A stretch of 5,412 bases of DNA from Deltaproteobacteria bacterium (GTDB taxonomy: Bacteria; Myxococcota; XYA12-FULL-58-9; JAUUZB01): NCBI GenBank assembly GCA_030590185.1, contig JAUUZB010000371.1:1-5412 (forward strand), in the 5' to 3' direction. Position 1 is the first letter of the stretch, and every line of letters starts with the position of its first letter. The position numbers and the translations under genes are program-made. Below, piece after piece: positions 1-5,412 of this stretch. The notes beneath the pieces were generated by a model. That model saw nothing but the letters and a program-made list of their open reading frames with translations. It searched no databases and had not been told where the DNA came from.

Positions 1-761
1 GCTACACCCTCGTCTTCGCGCTCTTGGTCTGCCTGGTCTGCTCGGTGTTCGTGGCCGGCGCCGCGGTCGGTCTCAAGGACCGGCAGGTGGCCAACGCTCG
101 GCTCGATCGCCAGAAGAAGATCCTGGCGGTGGCCGGGCTCCTGCCCACCGATGGGACCTGGCCGGCCGCCAAGATCCGCTCGACCTTTGAGGAGAAAATA
201 GAAGCACGGGTGGTGGAGCTGAAGACCGGCGCCTATGTGCCGAGCATCGACGCCAAGACCTTTGACCAGCGCAAGGCGACCCGCGATCCAGCAATGAGCC
301 GGATTGCTCCTGCCAACGCCGCCAAGGTCCGGCGCCTCCCAATCCATGCCACCGTTTACCTCGAGAAGGACGGCGACGAGGTGTTGAAGATCATCCTGCC
401 GGTGGAGGGCAAGGGGCTGTGGTCGACCATGTACGGCTTCATCGCCTTCTCCCAAGACGTGCAGACCATCGCCGGTCTGACGTTTTACGAGCACGGCGAA
501 ACCCCGGGCCTCGGCGGCGAGATCGAGAACCCGCGTTGGCTGGCGTTGTGGCCGGGCCGCAAGGCCTTTGATGCCCAGGGGGAGCCGGCCATCGAGGTGA
601 TCAAGGGTGCGGCGGGACCGGCCGCGGAGGCGCCCTTCAGGGTCGACGGCATTTCCGGTGCCACCATCACCGCCCGGGGGGTGACCCACCTGTTGCAGTT
701 CTGGCTCGGGGAGAACGGCTTCGGCCCCTACCTCAGTCAACTGCGGGCGCGAGGAGTTTAG
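1..761 (+). CDS. nqrC: Na+-translocating NADH:quinone oxidoreductase subunit C (NqrC), 5' partial
   Basis: NqrC is the periplasm-facing Na+-NQR subunit that carries covalent FMN and relays electrons from the NqrD/E Fe-S site to NqrB. The frame is open from the left edge (first full codon 3-5), so the true start lies upstream. The visible part is 252 residues, and compared with roughly 257 in Vibrio only about 10-15 N-terminal residues are missing. The first codons encode the single N-terminal membrane helix ([17 protein letters not shown]), followed by the family segment AVGLKDRQ...ILAVAGLL. The conserved [10 protein letters not shown] lies at about 498-527. The flavinylation motif DGISGATIT follows, with the FMN-accepting Thr codon at 663-665. 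The TTG at 24 is inside the membrane helix and cannot be the real start. The stop is 1 nt before nqrD. Identification is very secure by motif and operon order. Confidence 0.97.
   Translation, partial: YTLVFALLVCLVCSVFVAGAAVGLKDRQVANARLDRQKKILAVAGLLPTDGTWPAAKIRSTFEEKIEARVVELKTGAYVPSIDAKTFDQRKATRDPAMSRIAPANAAKVRRLPIHATVYLEKDGDEVLKIILPVEGKGLWSTMYGFIAFSQDVQTIAGLTFYEHGETPGLGGEIENPRWLALWPGRKAFDAQGEPAIEVIKGAAGPAAEAPFRVDGISGATITARGVTHLLQFWLGENGFGPYLSQLRARGV
751..756 (+). promoter_or_regulatory. Ribosome binding site of nqrD
   Basis: GAGGAG lies inside the last codons of nqrC, 6 nt before the nqrD ATG at 763. It supports that start and translational coupling of nqrC and nqrD. Confidence 0.7.
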
Positions 762-762
762 G

Positions 763-1383
763 ATGACCACGTCGAGAGAAGCGCTGCTCGACCCCTTGGT
801 CGACAACAATCCGATCACGGTGCAGGTGCTCGGCATCTGCTCCGCCCTGGCGGTCACCACCAAGCTCGACACCTCGCTGGTCATGGCGGCGGCGGTGATC
901 GGGGTGATGGCCCTGTCGAACCTGTCGGTCAGCTTGATCCGCAACCAGATCCCGCCGGCGATTCGCATCATCGTGCAACTGACGATCATCGCCTCGCTGG
1001 TGATCGTCACCGACCAAATCCTCAAGGCCTACGTCTACGACATCTCCAAACAGCTGTCGGTCTTCGTCGGGTTGATCATCACCAACTGTATCGTCATGGG
1101 GCGGGCCGAGGCCTTCGCCATGCAGAACGGTCCCTACCTGAGCGTCATCGATGGGATCGGCAACGGCTTCGGCTACGGCCTGCTCCTGGTCGTTACCGGA
1201 TTCTTCCGTGAGCTGCTCGGCTCCGGGAAGATCTTCGGCATCGAAGTGCTGCGCTTGACCACCGAGGGGGGTTGGTACAACCCGAACGGCTTGATGGTGC
1301 TGGCGCCAGGGGCCTTCTTCGTCATCGGCCTGTTGATCTGGGCGGTACGCACCTGGAAGCCCGAGCTGCAGGAGGCCGACTGA
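763..1383 (+). CDS. nqrD: Na+-translocating NADH:quinone oxidoreductase subunit D (NqrD)
   Basis: NqrD is an integral membrane subunit of 206 residues (Vibrio NqrD is about 210). Together with its inverted-topology paralogue NqrE it holds a membrane-embedded Fe-S centre between NqrF and NqrC. Six hydrophobic segments are visible, at about residues 17-35, 37-57, 69-87, 97-113, 132-148 and 178-195. The two candidate cluster ligands are present: Cys26 in LGICSALAV and Cys109 in [15 protein letters not shown]. These correspond to Cys29 and Cys112 of Vibrio cholerae, by my recollection of that protein. The ATG at 763 is preceded by GAGGAG and follows the nqrC stop by 1 nt. The stop TGA (1381-1383) shares its A with the nqrE ATG. 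Family and paralogue assignment (nqrD rather than rnfE) follow from the position between nqrC and nqrE. Confidence 0.97.
   Translation: MTTSREALLDPLVDNNPITVQVLGICSALAVTTKLDTSLVMAAAVIGVMALSNLSVSLIRNQIPPAIRIIVQLTIIASLVIVTDQILKAYVYDISKQLSVFVGLIITNCIVMGRAEAFAMQNGPYLSVIDGIGNGFGYGLLLVVTGFFRELLGSGKIFGIEVLRLTTEGGWYNPNGLMVLAPGAFFVIGLLIWAVRTWKPELQEAD
1370..1375 (+). promoter_or_regulatory. Ribosome binding site deciding the nqrE start
   Basis: A full AGGAGG Shine-Dalgarno within the 3' end of nqrD lies 7 nt upstream of the ATG at 1383. It fixes the nqrE start at the TGATG overlap rather than at the in-frame ATG at 1272, which lies inside nqrD. Confidence 0.8.
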
Positions 1384-2000
1384 TGTTGGAACATTTCCTG
1401 AGCCTGGGCATCAAGGCGATCTTCGTCGAGAACATGGCCCTGGCCTTCTTTTTGGGCATGTGCTCGTTCCTGGCCGTCTCCCGTAAGGTCGACACCGCCT
1501 TTGGCCTCGGCGCGGCGGTGGTCTTCGTGCTGGCGATCACCGCCCCGGTCAACAACCTGATCTACACCTACATGCTCCGCGAGGGCGCCCTGGCCTGGGC
1601 GCACCCGAGCATGGCCACGGTGGATCTCTCCTTTCTGAACTTCTTGAGCTTCATCGGCACCATCGCGGCCATGGTGCAAATCGTCGAGATGATCATCGAC
1701 AAGTATGCGCCGCGGCTCTACGCCTCGCTCGGGGTGTTCCTGCCGTTGATCGCGGTGAACTGCGCCATCCTCGGCGCGTCGCTGTTCATGGTGGAGCGTG
1801 ACTACACCCTGGCGGAGAGCACCGTCTTCGGGCTCGGCTCGGGGATTGGCTTTGCCCTCGCCATCGTGGCGCTCGCGGCCATTCGCGAGAAGTTGCGCTA
1901 CTCCAATGTTCCCAAGGGCCTGCGCGGCCTGGGCGTCACCTTCATCATCACCGGGTTGATGGCCATTGGTTTTATGGTCTTCAGCGGGATCCAGCTCTAG
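1383..2000 (+). CDS. nqrE: Na+-translocating NADH:quinone oxidoreductase subunit E (NqrE)
   Basis: NqrE is an integral membrane subunit of 205 residues, the paralogue and partner of NqrD, which shares the intramembrane Fe-S centre with it and lies on the Na+-coupled electron path. The start [20 protein letters not shown] matches the family N-terminus. Six hydrophobic segments are seen, at about residues 8-32, 38-60, 83-105, 115-135, 146-167 and 183-203. The candidate ligands are Cys27 ([12 protein letters not shown]) and Cys127 (IAVNCAILG). The C-terminal [17 protein letters not shown] and the ending FSGIQL are also typical. Relative to Vibrio NqrE (198 residues by recollection) there are about six extra residues in the loop around residues 67-80, as in pseudomonad-type NqrE. 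The start overlaps the nqrD stop by 1 nt. The open frame extends upstream to 1272, but that extension lies inside nqrD. Confidence 0.97.
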   Translation: MLEHFLSLGIKAIFVENMALAFFLGMCSFLAVSRKVDTAFGLGAAVVFVLAITAPVNNLIYTYMLREGALAWAHPSMATVDLSFLNFLSFIGTIAAMVQIVEMIIDKYAPRLYASLGVFLPLIAVNCAILGASLFMVERDYTLAESTVFGLGSGIGFALAIVALAAIREKLRYSNVPKGLRGLGVTFIITGLMAIGFMVFSGIQL

Positions 2001-2004
2001 GAGG
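1999..2004 (+). promoter_or_regulatory. Ribosome binding site supporting the GTG start of nqrF
   Basis: AGGAGG overlaps the nqrE stop codon and ends 5 nt before GTG 2010. It supports the non-ATG start. The next in-frame ATG (2037) would remove half of the N-terminal membrane helix. Confidence 0.8.
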
Positions 2005-2009
2005 CCGTA

Positions 2010-3236
2010 GTGCAAACGCTGATCCTAGGCATCATCATGTTTCCAGCGGTGGTCTTGACGCTGGTGGTGGTCCTGCTGCTCGCCAAGTCGCGGCTGGTCA
2101 ACACCTCGAGCGTCACCATCGGGATCAACGACGATCCGAGTAACGACCTCACGACCGCGGCCGGTAGCACGCTGCTCAACTCCCTGCTCGAGCACAAGAT
2201 CTTCCTGCCGAGCGCCTGTGGCGGCAAGGGCACCTGCGGGGTTTGCAAGGTCGTTGTCACCGAGGGGGGCGGCGGCCTGCTGCCCACCGAGGAGGCCCAC
2301 GTCAACCGCGGCGAGGCCCGCGAAGGGGTGCGGCTCGCCTGCCAGGTCAAGGTCAAGGGGGACATGAAGATCCGCGTGTCGGAGGAGGTCTTCAGCGTCA
2401 AGCGTTGGACTTGCAAGGTACGCTCCAACGACAACGTCGCTACCTTTATTAAGGAGCTGGTGATCGAGATCCCCGATGGGGAGGAGGTCCCGTTCCGTGC
2501 CGGCGGCTACATTCAGATCGAGGCGCCGCCCCACGTCGTCAATTATAAAGACTTCAAGATCGACGAGGAGTACCGCGGCGACTGGGACACCTACAACATG
2601 TGGCGCTACGTCTCTAAGGTCGACGAGCCGGTCACCCGCGCCTATTCGATGGCGAGCTACCCCGAGGAAAAAGACATCATCATGCTCAACGTGCGCATCG
2701 CGTCGCCTCCGCCGGATGCGCCCGAGGGCACCCCGCCGGGCAAGATGTCCTCGTATATCTTCAACCTCCAGCCGGGGGATGAGGTGGTGATCTCCGGGCC
2801 CTACGGCGAGTTCTTCGCCCGGGACACCGACAACGAGATGGTCTTCATCGGCGGCGGCGCGGGCATGGCGCCGATGCGCTCGCACATCTTCGACCTGTTC
2901 AAGCGGCTGGGGACCAAGCGCAAGGTCACCTATTGGTACGGCGCCCGGTCGCTGCGCGAGGCGTTCTACGTCGAGCACTTTGATCAGATTCAGGCGGAAA
3001 ATCCGAACTTCAAGTGGCACCTGGCCTTGAGCGACCCGCTGCCCGAGGACAACTGGGAGGGGTTGGTCGGGTTTATCCATCAGGTTCTCCACGACGAGTA
3101 TCTCGGCAAGCACGAGGCCCCCGAGGAGTGCGAGTACTATCTGTGCGGCCCGCCGATGATGAACGCTGCCTGCTTTGAGCTGCTGGATGAGCTCGGGGTC
3201 GAAAAAGAGAACATCCTCTTCGACGACTTTGGGTGA
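2010..3236 (+). CDS. nqrF: Na+-translocating NADH:quinone oxidoreductase subunit F (NqrF), NADH dehydrogenase module
   Basis: NqrF oxidises NADH on the cytoplasmic side and feeds electrons through FAD and a 2Fe-2S cluster into the NqrD/E site. It has 408 residues, the same length as Vibrio NqrF as I remember it. Residues 3-25 form one N-terminal membrane helix. A ferredoxin-type domain follows (about 34-125), with cluster ligands Cys70, Cys76, Cys79 ([12 protein letters not shown]) and Cys111 (RLACQV). Then comes a ferredoxin-NADP-reductase-type FAD domain (about 130-270) with [11 protein letters not shown] and the FAD motif RAYSMASY at 210-217. The NADH-binding domain has GGGAGMAP at 281-288 and CGPPMMNAA at 379-387. 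The protein ends ENILFDDFG, as the family does. Nothing appears damaged. Translation starts at GTG with a strong AGGAGG, 9 nt after nqrE. Confidence 0.98.
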   Translation: MQTLILGIIMFPAVVLTLVVVLLLAKSRLVNTSSVTIGINDDPSNDLTTAAGSTLLNSLLEHKIFLPSACGGKGTCGVCKVVVTEGGGGLLPTEEAHVNRGEAREGVRLACQVKVKGDMKIRVSEEVFSVKRWTCKVRSNDNVATFIKELVIEIPDGEEVPFRAGGYIQIEAPPHVVNYKDFKIDEEYRGDWDTYNMWRYVSKVDEPVTRAYSMASYPEEKDIIMLNVRIASPPPDAPEGTPPGKMSSYIFNLQPGDEVVISGPYGEFFARDTDNEMVFIGGGAGMAPMRSHIFDLFKRLGTKRKVTYWYGARSLREAFYVEHFDQIQAENPNFKWHLALSDPLPEDNWEGLVGFIHQVLHDEYLGKHEAPEECEYYLCGPPMMNAACFELLDELGVEKENILFDDFG

Positions 3237-3237
3237 T
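3232..3237 (+). promoter_or_regulatory. Possible ribosome binding site of apbE
   Basis: GGTGAT spans the nqrF stop and is complementary to the AUCACC part of the usual 16S rRNA anti-Shine-Dalgarno tail. It sits 9 nt before GTG 3247. There is no canonical AGGAGG here, so apbE translation may depend on coupling to nqrF. Confidence 0.4.
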
Positions 3238-3246
3238 GGCGGGATC

Positions 3247-4335
3247 GTGAGCGCTGGCGCGAATCAGCTCGTCAGTCGACGTTGGCTGATCGTGCTCGTG
3301 GTCTTCGTGGGCCTGGCGGCCTGGCGGCTGTTGCAGGATCCGGAGACGGAGACGCCAACCGGGCCGAGCTCCGCGGTGGCCTTTGGCGGCGCGGTGATGG
3401 GGACCACCTATACGGTCAAGCTCAGCACCCATGGCGGGTTTTTGCCGGACACGGAGCGCGCTGCGCAGGTGGTGCGCGAGGCGTTAGATCTTGTGGATGA
3501 ACGCATGTCGACCTACCGGCCGGGGTCGGAGGTTAGTCGGTTCAACCGGGCTCGGGGGGTGGAGCCGTTCGCGGTGTCGGCCGAGACCGCGGAGGTGGTG
3601 GCGGTTGCGCGGGAGGTGAGTGTCGCTAGTGACGGAGCCTTTGACGTCACGGTGGGGCCGCTGGTGCGGGCGTGGGGGTTCGGTGCGGGGGCTGAGCCGG
3701 AGCCGCCGAGTGCGGAGGCTCTCGCGGCTCTGCGTGAACGGATCGGGTACGAAAAGCTCGCGGTTGATACTGGCGCCTCCACGCTGACCAAGACGCACCC
3801 AGAGATCGATGTCGATCTCTCGGCTATTGCCAAGGGGTACGCCGTGGACCGGGCCGCCGAGGCGTTGCGGGCGCTCGGCTCACGCGGCTTCATGGTGGAG
3901 GTGGGGGGTGAGGTGCGCACGGCGGGGCACAACGAGCGGGGGGAGCCGTGGCAGATTGGCATCGAGCGGCCGGATCCGAACGGGCGTTCCGTGCATCTCG
4001 TCGTGGCGCTGGCGGGGCGGGCGCTGGCGACATCTGGCGACTATCGCAATTTTCGGGAGGTTGAGGGTCGGCGGATCTCCCACACCATCGATCCCCGCAG
4101 CGGGCGGCCGATTGCGCATCGGCTCGCTTCGGTGACGGTGGTGCACGAGCGGTGCGTGGTGGCAGATGCTTGGGCGACGGCGTTGAACGTGCTCGGGCCG
4201 GAGCAGGGGCCGGTCGTGGCGGAGGAACGTGGGATCGCGGCTTTGTTCTTGGTGCGGGGGGAATCCGGCGACTTTCGGGAGGTTGCTTCGCCGGCGCTCG
4301 AGGCTCTATCTATCTACGAGAGACGACAACCATGA
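3247..4335 (+). CDS. apbE: FAD:protein FMN transferase (ApbE family)
   Basis: ApbE uses FAD to attach FMN through a phosphoester bond to Thr in SGAT motifs. Here its expected targets are NqrC (Thr codon 663-665) and NqrB, and it acts on the periplasmic side. From GTG 3247 the protein is 362 residues, normal for the family. A single hydrophobic helix (residues 13-29, after an SRR) serves as an uncleaved signal anchor; no lipobox Cys is seen. Family motifs in order are VMGTTYTVKL (50-59), DERMSTYRPGSEVSRFN (84-100), GAFDVTVGPLVRAWGFG (130-146), DVDLSAIAKGYAVDR (188-202), VEVGGEVRTAG (217-227), ATSGDYRNF (261-269), SHTIDPRSGRP (278-288) and ADAWATAL (306-313), which holds the conserved Mg-site Asp/Thr. 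The frame also opens at ATG 3175 inside nqrF, which was rejected. Its 3' end overlaps nqrM by ATGA. Codon choice is more G-ended than in nqrC-F. Confidence 0.95.
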   Translation: MSAGANQLVSRRWLIVLVVFVGLAAWRLLQDPETETPTGPSSAVAFGGAVMGTTYTVKLSTHGGFLPDTERAAQVVREALDLVDERMSTYRPGSEVSRFNRARGVEPFAVSAETAEVVAVAREVSVASDGAFDVTVGPLVRAWGFGAGAEPEPPSAEALAALRERIGYEKLAVDTGASTLTKTHPEIDVDLSAIAKGYAVDRAAEALRALGSRGFMVEVGGEVRTAGHNERGEPWQIGIERPDPNGRSVHLVVALAGRALATSGDYRNFREVEGRRISHTIDPRSGRPIAHRLASVTVVHERCVVADAWATALNVLGPEQGPVVAEERGIAALFLVRGESGDFREVASPALEALSIYERRQP

Positions 4336-4518
4336 TCACTCTTCTGCTCACTGTCTTGCTCGTCGCGGGCGCGATGTCGATGTTGGCCATGGGCACGTTA
4401 CTGATTGGCCGGCCTCTGCGGGGGGGGGTGCCGGGGGGGCGAGGGAGGTAGCGGAGATGGCTGCAGCTGCGCTGACAGCGGGCAGGCGTGTGCGAAGCGA
4501 GCTGCCAAGGTTGGATGA
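4332..4518 (+). CDS. nqrM: Na+-NQR maturation protein NqrM (DUF539), apparent frameshift at a G9 run
   Basis: NqrM is a small membrane-anchored Cys-rich protein needed for Na+-NQR maturation, thought to help deliver iron for the NqrD/E centre. ATG 4332 overlaps the apbE stop (ATGA), the usual nqrM position. Residues 1-25 are a membrane helix, followed by GRPLR. As given, the frame then ends at TAG 4449-4451, giving 39 residues without the cysteines. If the run of nine G (4420-4428) were eight, translation would pass into the frame ending at TGA 4516-4518. That gives 61 residues with Cys33, Cys44, Cys46 and Cys53 (C-x10-C-x-C-x6-C), then a basic tail AKRAAK. This fits the family layout, including the key Cys at position 33 reported for Vibrio (recollection). 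So the gene is real but its frame is broken here, by artefact or mutation. Ribosome binding site is weak (GAGAGA, 4318-4323). Confidence 0.85.
4420..4428 (+). repeat. Homopolymer of nine G inside nqrM
   Basis: Nine consecutive G at the point where nqrM leaves its family frame. A second run of seven G follows at 4433-4439. Runs of this length are prone to slippage in replication and to length errors in sequencing. A change of -1 here restores the cysteine-containing frame. Confidence 0.95.
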
Positions 4519-4586
4519 CGGCGGTCGAAGCGGACCGGGTACTTTCCTGGTTCTCAGATACCAGCGACTACGGATAGAATGATGCC
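4519..4586. other. Short intergenic region after nqrM
   Basis: No gene is seen. It holds a 5-bp inverted repeat (CTGGT 4547-4551 / ACCAG 4560-4564) with no T-run after it, so it is not a convincing terminator. A weak promoter-like pair occurs: TTCTCA at 4551-4556 and TAGAAT at 4575-4580, 18 nt apart. Confidence 0.5.
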
Positions 4587-4823
4587 ATGGGGGACGACAA
4601 AGAGCATGACGCCACCGCGGCCCTGATCGGAACGCCGGTCACCGTGCGCCGCCGGCACCAAGGGAAATCTCGGGAGGAGTACCTCGAGGAAAGGGCGGGG
4701 CGCGCTACGGCCACGGTGCTCGAGGTGGCGGGGATCTACGGGAGGCGCCGCCGCCAGTACATCGCTCTCGCCGTCGCTGTGGCGATCGCGGCCGGGATCG
4801 TCTTGTGGCTGATGATTCTCTGA
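4587..4823 (+). CDS. Hypothetical 78-residue protein with C-terminal membrane anchor
   Basis: I do not recognise this protein. Residues 1-57 are hydrophilic and highly charged, with RRRHQGKSREEYLEERAGR at 21-39. A basic patch GRRRRQ (52-57) directly precedes one hydrophobic segment (58-78) that reaches the C-terminus. By the positive-inside rule this predicts a tail-anchored inner-membrane protein with its soluble part in the cytoplasm. ATG 4587 is the first in-frame ATG after the preceding stop, but no good ribosome binding site precedes it; a weak TAGAAT box lies 6 nt upstream. The GC-rich wobble positions and lack of stops support coding, though no domain does. It lies 68 nt after the restored nqrM end, so it could be read through from the nqr operon or have its own promoter. 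No link to Na+-NQR can be claimed. Confidence 0.6.
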   Translation: MGDDKEHDATAALIGTPVTVRRRHQGKSREEYLEERAGRATATVLEVAGIYGRRRRQYIALAVAVAIAAGIVLWLMIL

Positions 4824-4958
4824 GGAATCCGGAGAGCTCCACCTCAAAAGCGCCCTTTCAAAGAGTATCCGCCGGTTGCGATCCAGCGCGGTTGACCGAT
4901 AGAGACCGACGGCACCCTACGTTGCCAAGCGGACTCGGCCTCCCGACCGGAGAATCCC
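4824..4958. other. Intergenic spacer before the acylase gene
   Basis: A 135-bp non-coding spacer. A weak imperfect hairpin (TGAGG 4821-4825 / CCTCA 4842-4846) lacks a T-run and is not called a terminator. TTGACC at 4892-4897 resembles a -35 box, but no good -10 follows at the right spacing. An acylase promoter is expected here but cannot be pinned down. Confidence 0.5.
4949..4952 (+). promoter_or_regulatory. Ribosome binding site of the acylase gene
   Basis: GGAG, 6 nt before ATG 4959. Between the in-frame stop at 4893-4895 and this ATG there is no ATG, GTG or TTG codon in the same frame, so the start is well fixed. Confidence 0.65.
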
Positions 4959-5412
4959 ATGAACATCCCCCGCCAACTCCTACGCAGCGCCCTCGGTGAA
5001 CGCCTACCCCGCTACGACGGCCAGCTCTCGATCGCCGGAGCGAAGAAATCCATCCGCATCCGCCGGGATCGCTGGGCGATCCCCCACATCGAGGCGGAGA
5101 CCAACGAAGATGCCTGGTACGCCCTCGGCTTTTGCCAAGGTCAGGACCGCACTTTCCAGCTCGACCTCTTCCTGCGGGTGTGCCGTGGCCGCCTCGCGGA
5201 GTTGATCGGCAAGCGCGGCCTGCCCGTGGACCGCCTCTCGCGCCGGGTTGGTTTCACGCGGGATGCCGCCGCCCACGTTGCTGCCCTCGACCCGGACGTG
5301 CGGGCCATGATGGAGGCCTTCGCCGCCGGCATCAACGAAGGCGCCGAGCTCGGCCTGGGTTGCCGGCCCCACGAACTCGCCCTGCTCAGCCGCGACCGGA
5401 TCACCTGGAGCC
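4959..5412 (+). CDS. Penicillin acylase family (Ntn hydrolase) protein, 3' partial
   Basis: These enzymes are made as precursors that self-cleave into alpha and beta chains, the new N-terminal Ser of the beta chain being the nucleophile for hydrolysing amide bonds (beta-lactams, acyl-homoserine lactones, other N-acyl compounds). Only the first 151 residues, part of the alpha chain, are in the window, so the catalytic Ser and the substrate cannot be judged. Family motifs are clear: RRDRWAIPHIEAETNEDAW (35-53), YALGFCQGQDRTFQLD (54-69), then RGRLAELIGKRG (76-87), followed by DPDVRAMMEAFAAGIN, matching the usual 'aYaaGvN' segment. The frame is open to the right edge. Unusually for a family that is largely exported, the N-terminus (MNIPRQLLRSALGERLPRYD) has no hydrophobic signal core and no alternative upstream start exists. 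Wobble positions are C-rich, unlike the G-rich apbE. Confidence 0.88.
   Translation, partial: MNIPRQLLRSALGERLPRYDGQLSIAGAKKSIRIRRDRWAIPHIEAETNEDAWYALGFCQGQDRTFQLDLFLRVCRGRLAELIGKRGLPVDRLSRRVGFTRDAAAHVAALDPDVRAMMEAFAAGINEGAELGLGCRPHELALLSRDRITWS

Noticed and set aside
24..761. TTG at 24 as the start of nqrC
   Set aside because: It lies within the N-terminal membrane helix. The frame is open to position 1 and upstream residues match the family, so the gene is simply cut by the window.
1272..1382. N-terminal extension of nqrE from ATG 1272
   Set aside because: It overlaps the conserved end of nqrD, and the AGGAGG plus family N-terminus place the start at 1383.
1173..2015. Long minus-strand open frame of 280 codons opposite nqrD/nqrE
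   Set aside because: It is the shadow of GC-rich genes. Its composition is Asp/His/Gln/Arg-rich low complexity, with no recognisable domain.
2025..3113. Long minus-strand open frame of 362 codons opposite nqrF
   Set aside because: It is antisense to a fully supported nqrF, and its translation is a wobble-driven mirror with no motif.
3175..3246. Extended apbE start at ATG 3175
   Set aside because: It lies within the conserved 3' end of nqrF and adds residues not resembling a signal or the family. GTG 3247 gives a sensible anchor.
3236..3250. Mini-ORF ATG-GCG-GGA-TCG-TGA overlapping the nqrF stop
   Set aside because: Only four codons. It could act in coupling to GTG 3247 but nothing shows this.
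4305..4315. CTATCTATCTA short repeat near the apbE 3' end
   Set aside because: Fewer than three full tetranucleotide units within a coding region; too short to be a contingency repeat.
4547..4564. Hairpin CTGGT/ACCAG as terminator of the nqr operon
   Set aside because: A 5-bp stem with an 8-nt loop and no following T-run; expected by chance.
4430..4582. Third reading frame through the nqrM tail, open to 4582
   Set aside because: It has no cysteines and no family resemblance. The frame entered by removing one G fits NqrM far better.
4821..4846. Hairpin TGAGG/CCTCA after the 78-residue ORF as terminator
   Set aside because: The stem is broken by an asymmetric internal loop, and it is followed by A residues on the + strand rather than T.
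4892..4923. TTGACC as the -35 of an acylase promoter
   Set aside because: The best -10 candidate (TACGTT, 4918-4923) matches only 3 of 6 positions at 20-nt spacing.
4805..4999. 64-codon open frame overlapping the end of the 78-residue gene and the start of the acylase
   Set aside because: It overlaps two better-supported genes out of frame, with a proline/arginine-rich translation and no RBS.

Overview
The window is about 65% G+C by eye and almost fully coding on the + strand. It looks like a proteobacterial chromosome, most likely a GC-rich gammaproteobacterium. That placement rests on Na+-translocating NADH:quinone oxidoreductase (Na+-NQR) subunits closely resembling those of Vibrio and Pseudomonas as I remember them; no search was possible. 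No RNA gene, mobile element or CRISPR array was seen.

Positions 1-4518 hold the 3' part of an nqr operon in the classical order: nqrC (5' end cut by the window), nqrD, nqrE, nqrF, apbE, nqrM. The genes are packed with gaps of 1-10 nt or overlaps of 1 or 4 nt, so they are almost certainly co-transcribed and translationally coupled. NqrF takes electrons from NADH (FAD, then a 2Fe-2S cluster). NqrD/NqrE form the membrane Fe-S site, NqrC carries covalent FMN, and NqrB (upstream, outside the window) passes electrons to ubiquinone with Na+ export. ApbE attaches FMN to the SGAT threonine of NqrC (and NqrB). NqrM is the small Cys-rich factor needed for maturation. All expected cofactor ligands are visible in NqrC, D, E and F.

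The main anomaly is nqrM. Its reading frame is broken at a run of nine G (4420-4428). With eight G the frame continues into a 61-residue protein with Cys33 and three more cysteines, as in the NqrM family. This is a sequencing artefact, a real frameshift, or possibly a phase-variable tract.

Positions 4519-4586 hold no gene. At 4587-4823 lies an unrecognised 78-residue protein with a C-terminal membrane anchor. After a 135-bp spacer with no firm signal, a penicillin-acylase-family (Ntn hydrolase) gene starts at 4959 and runs off the right edge. It has no signal peptide and shows no obvious functional link to the nqr operon.
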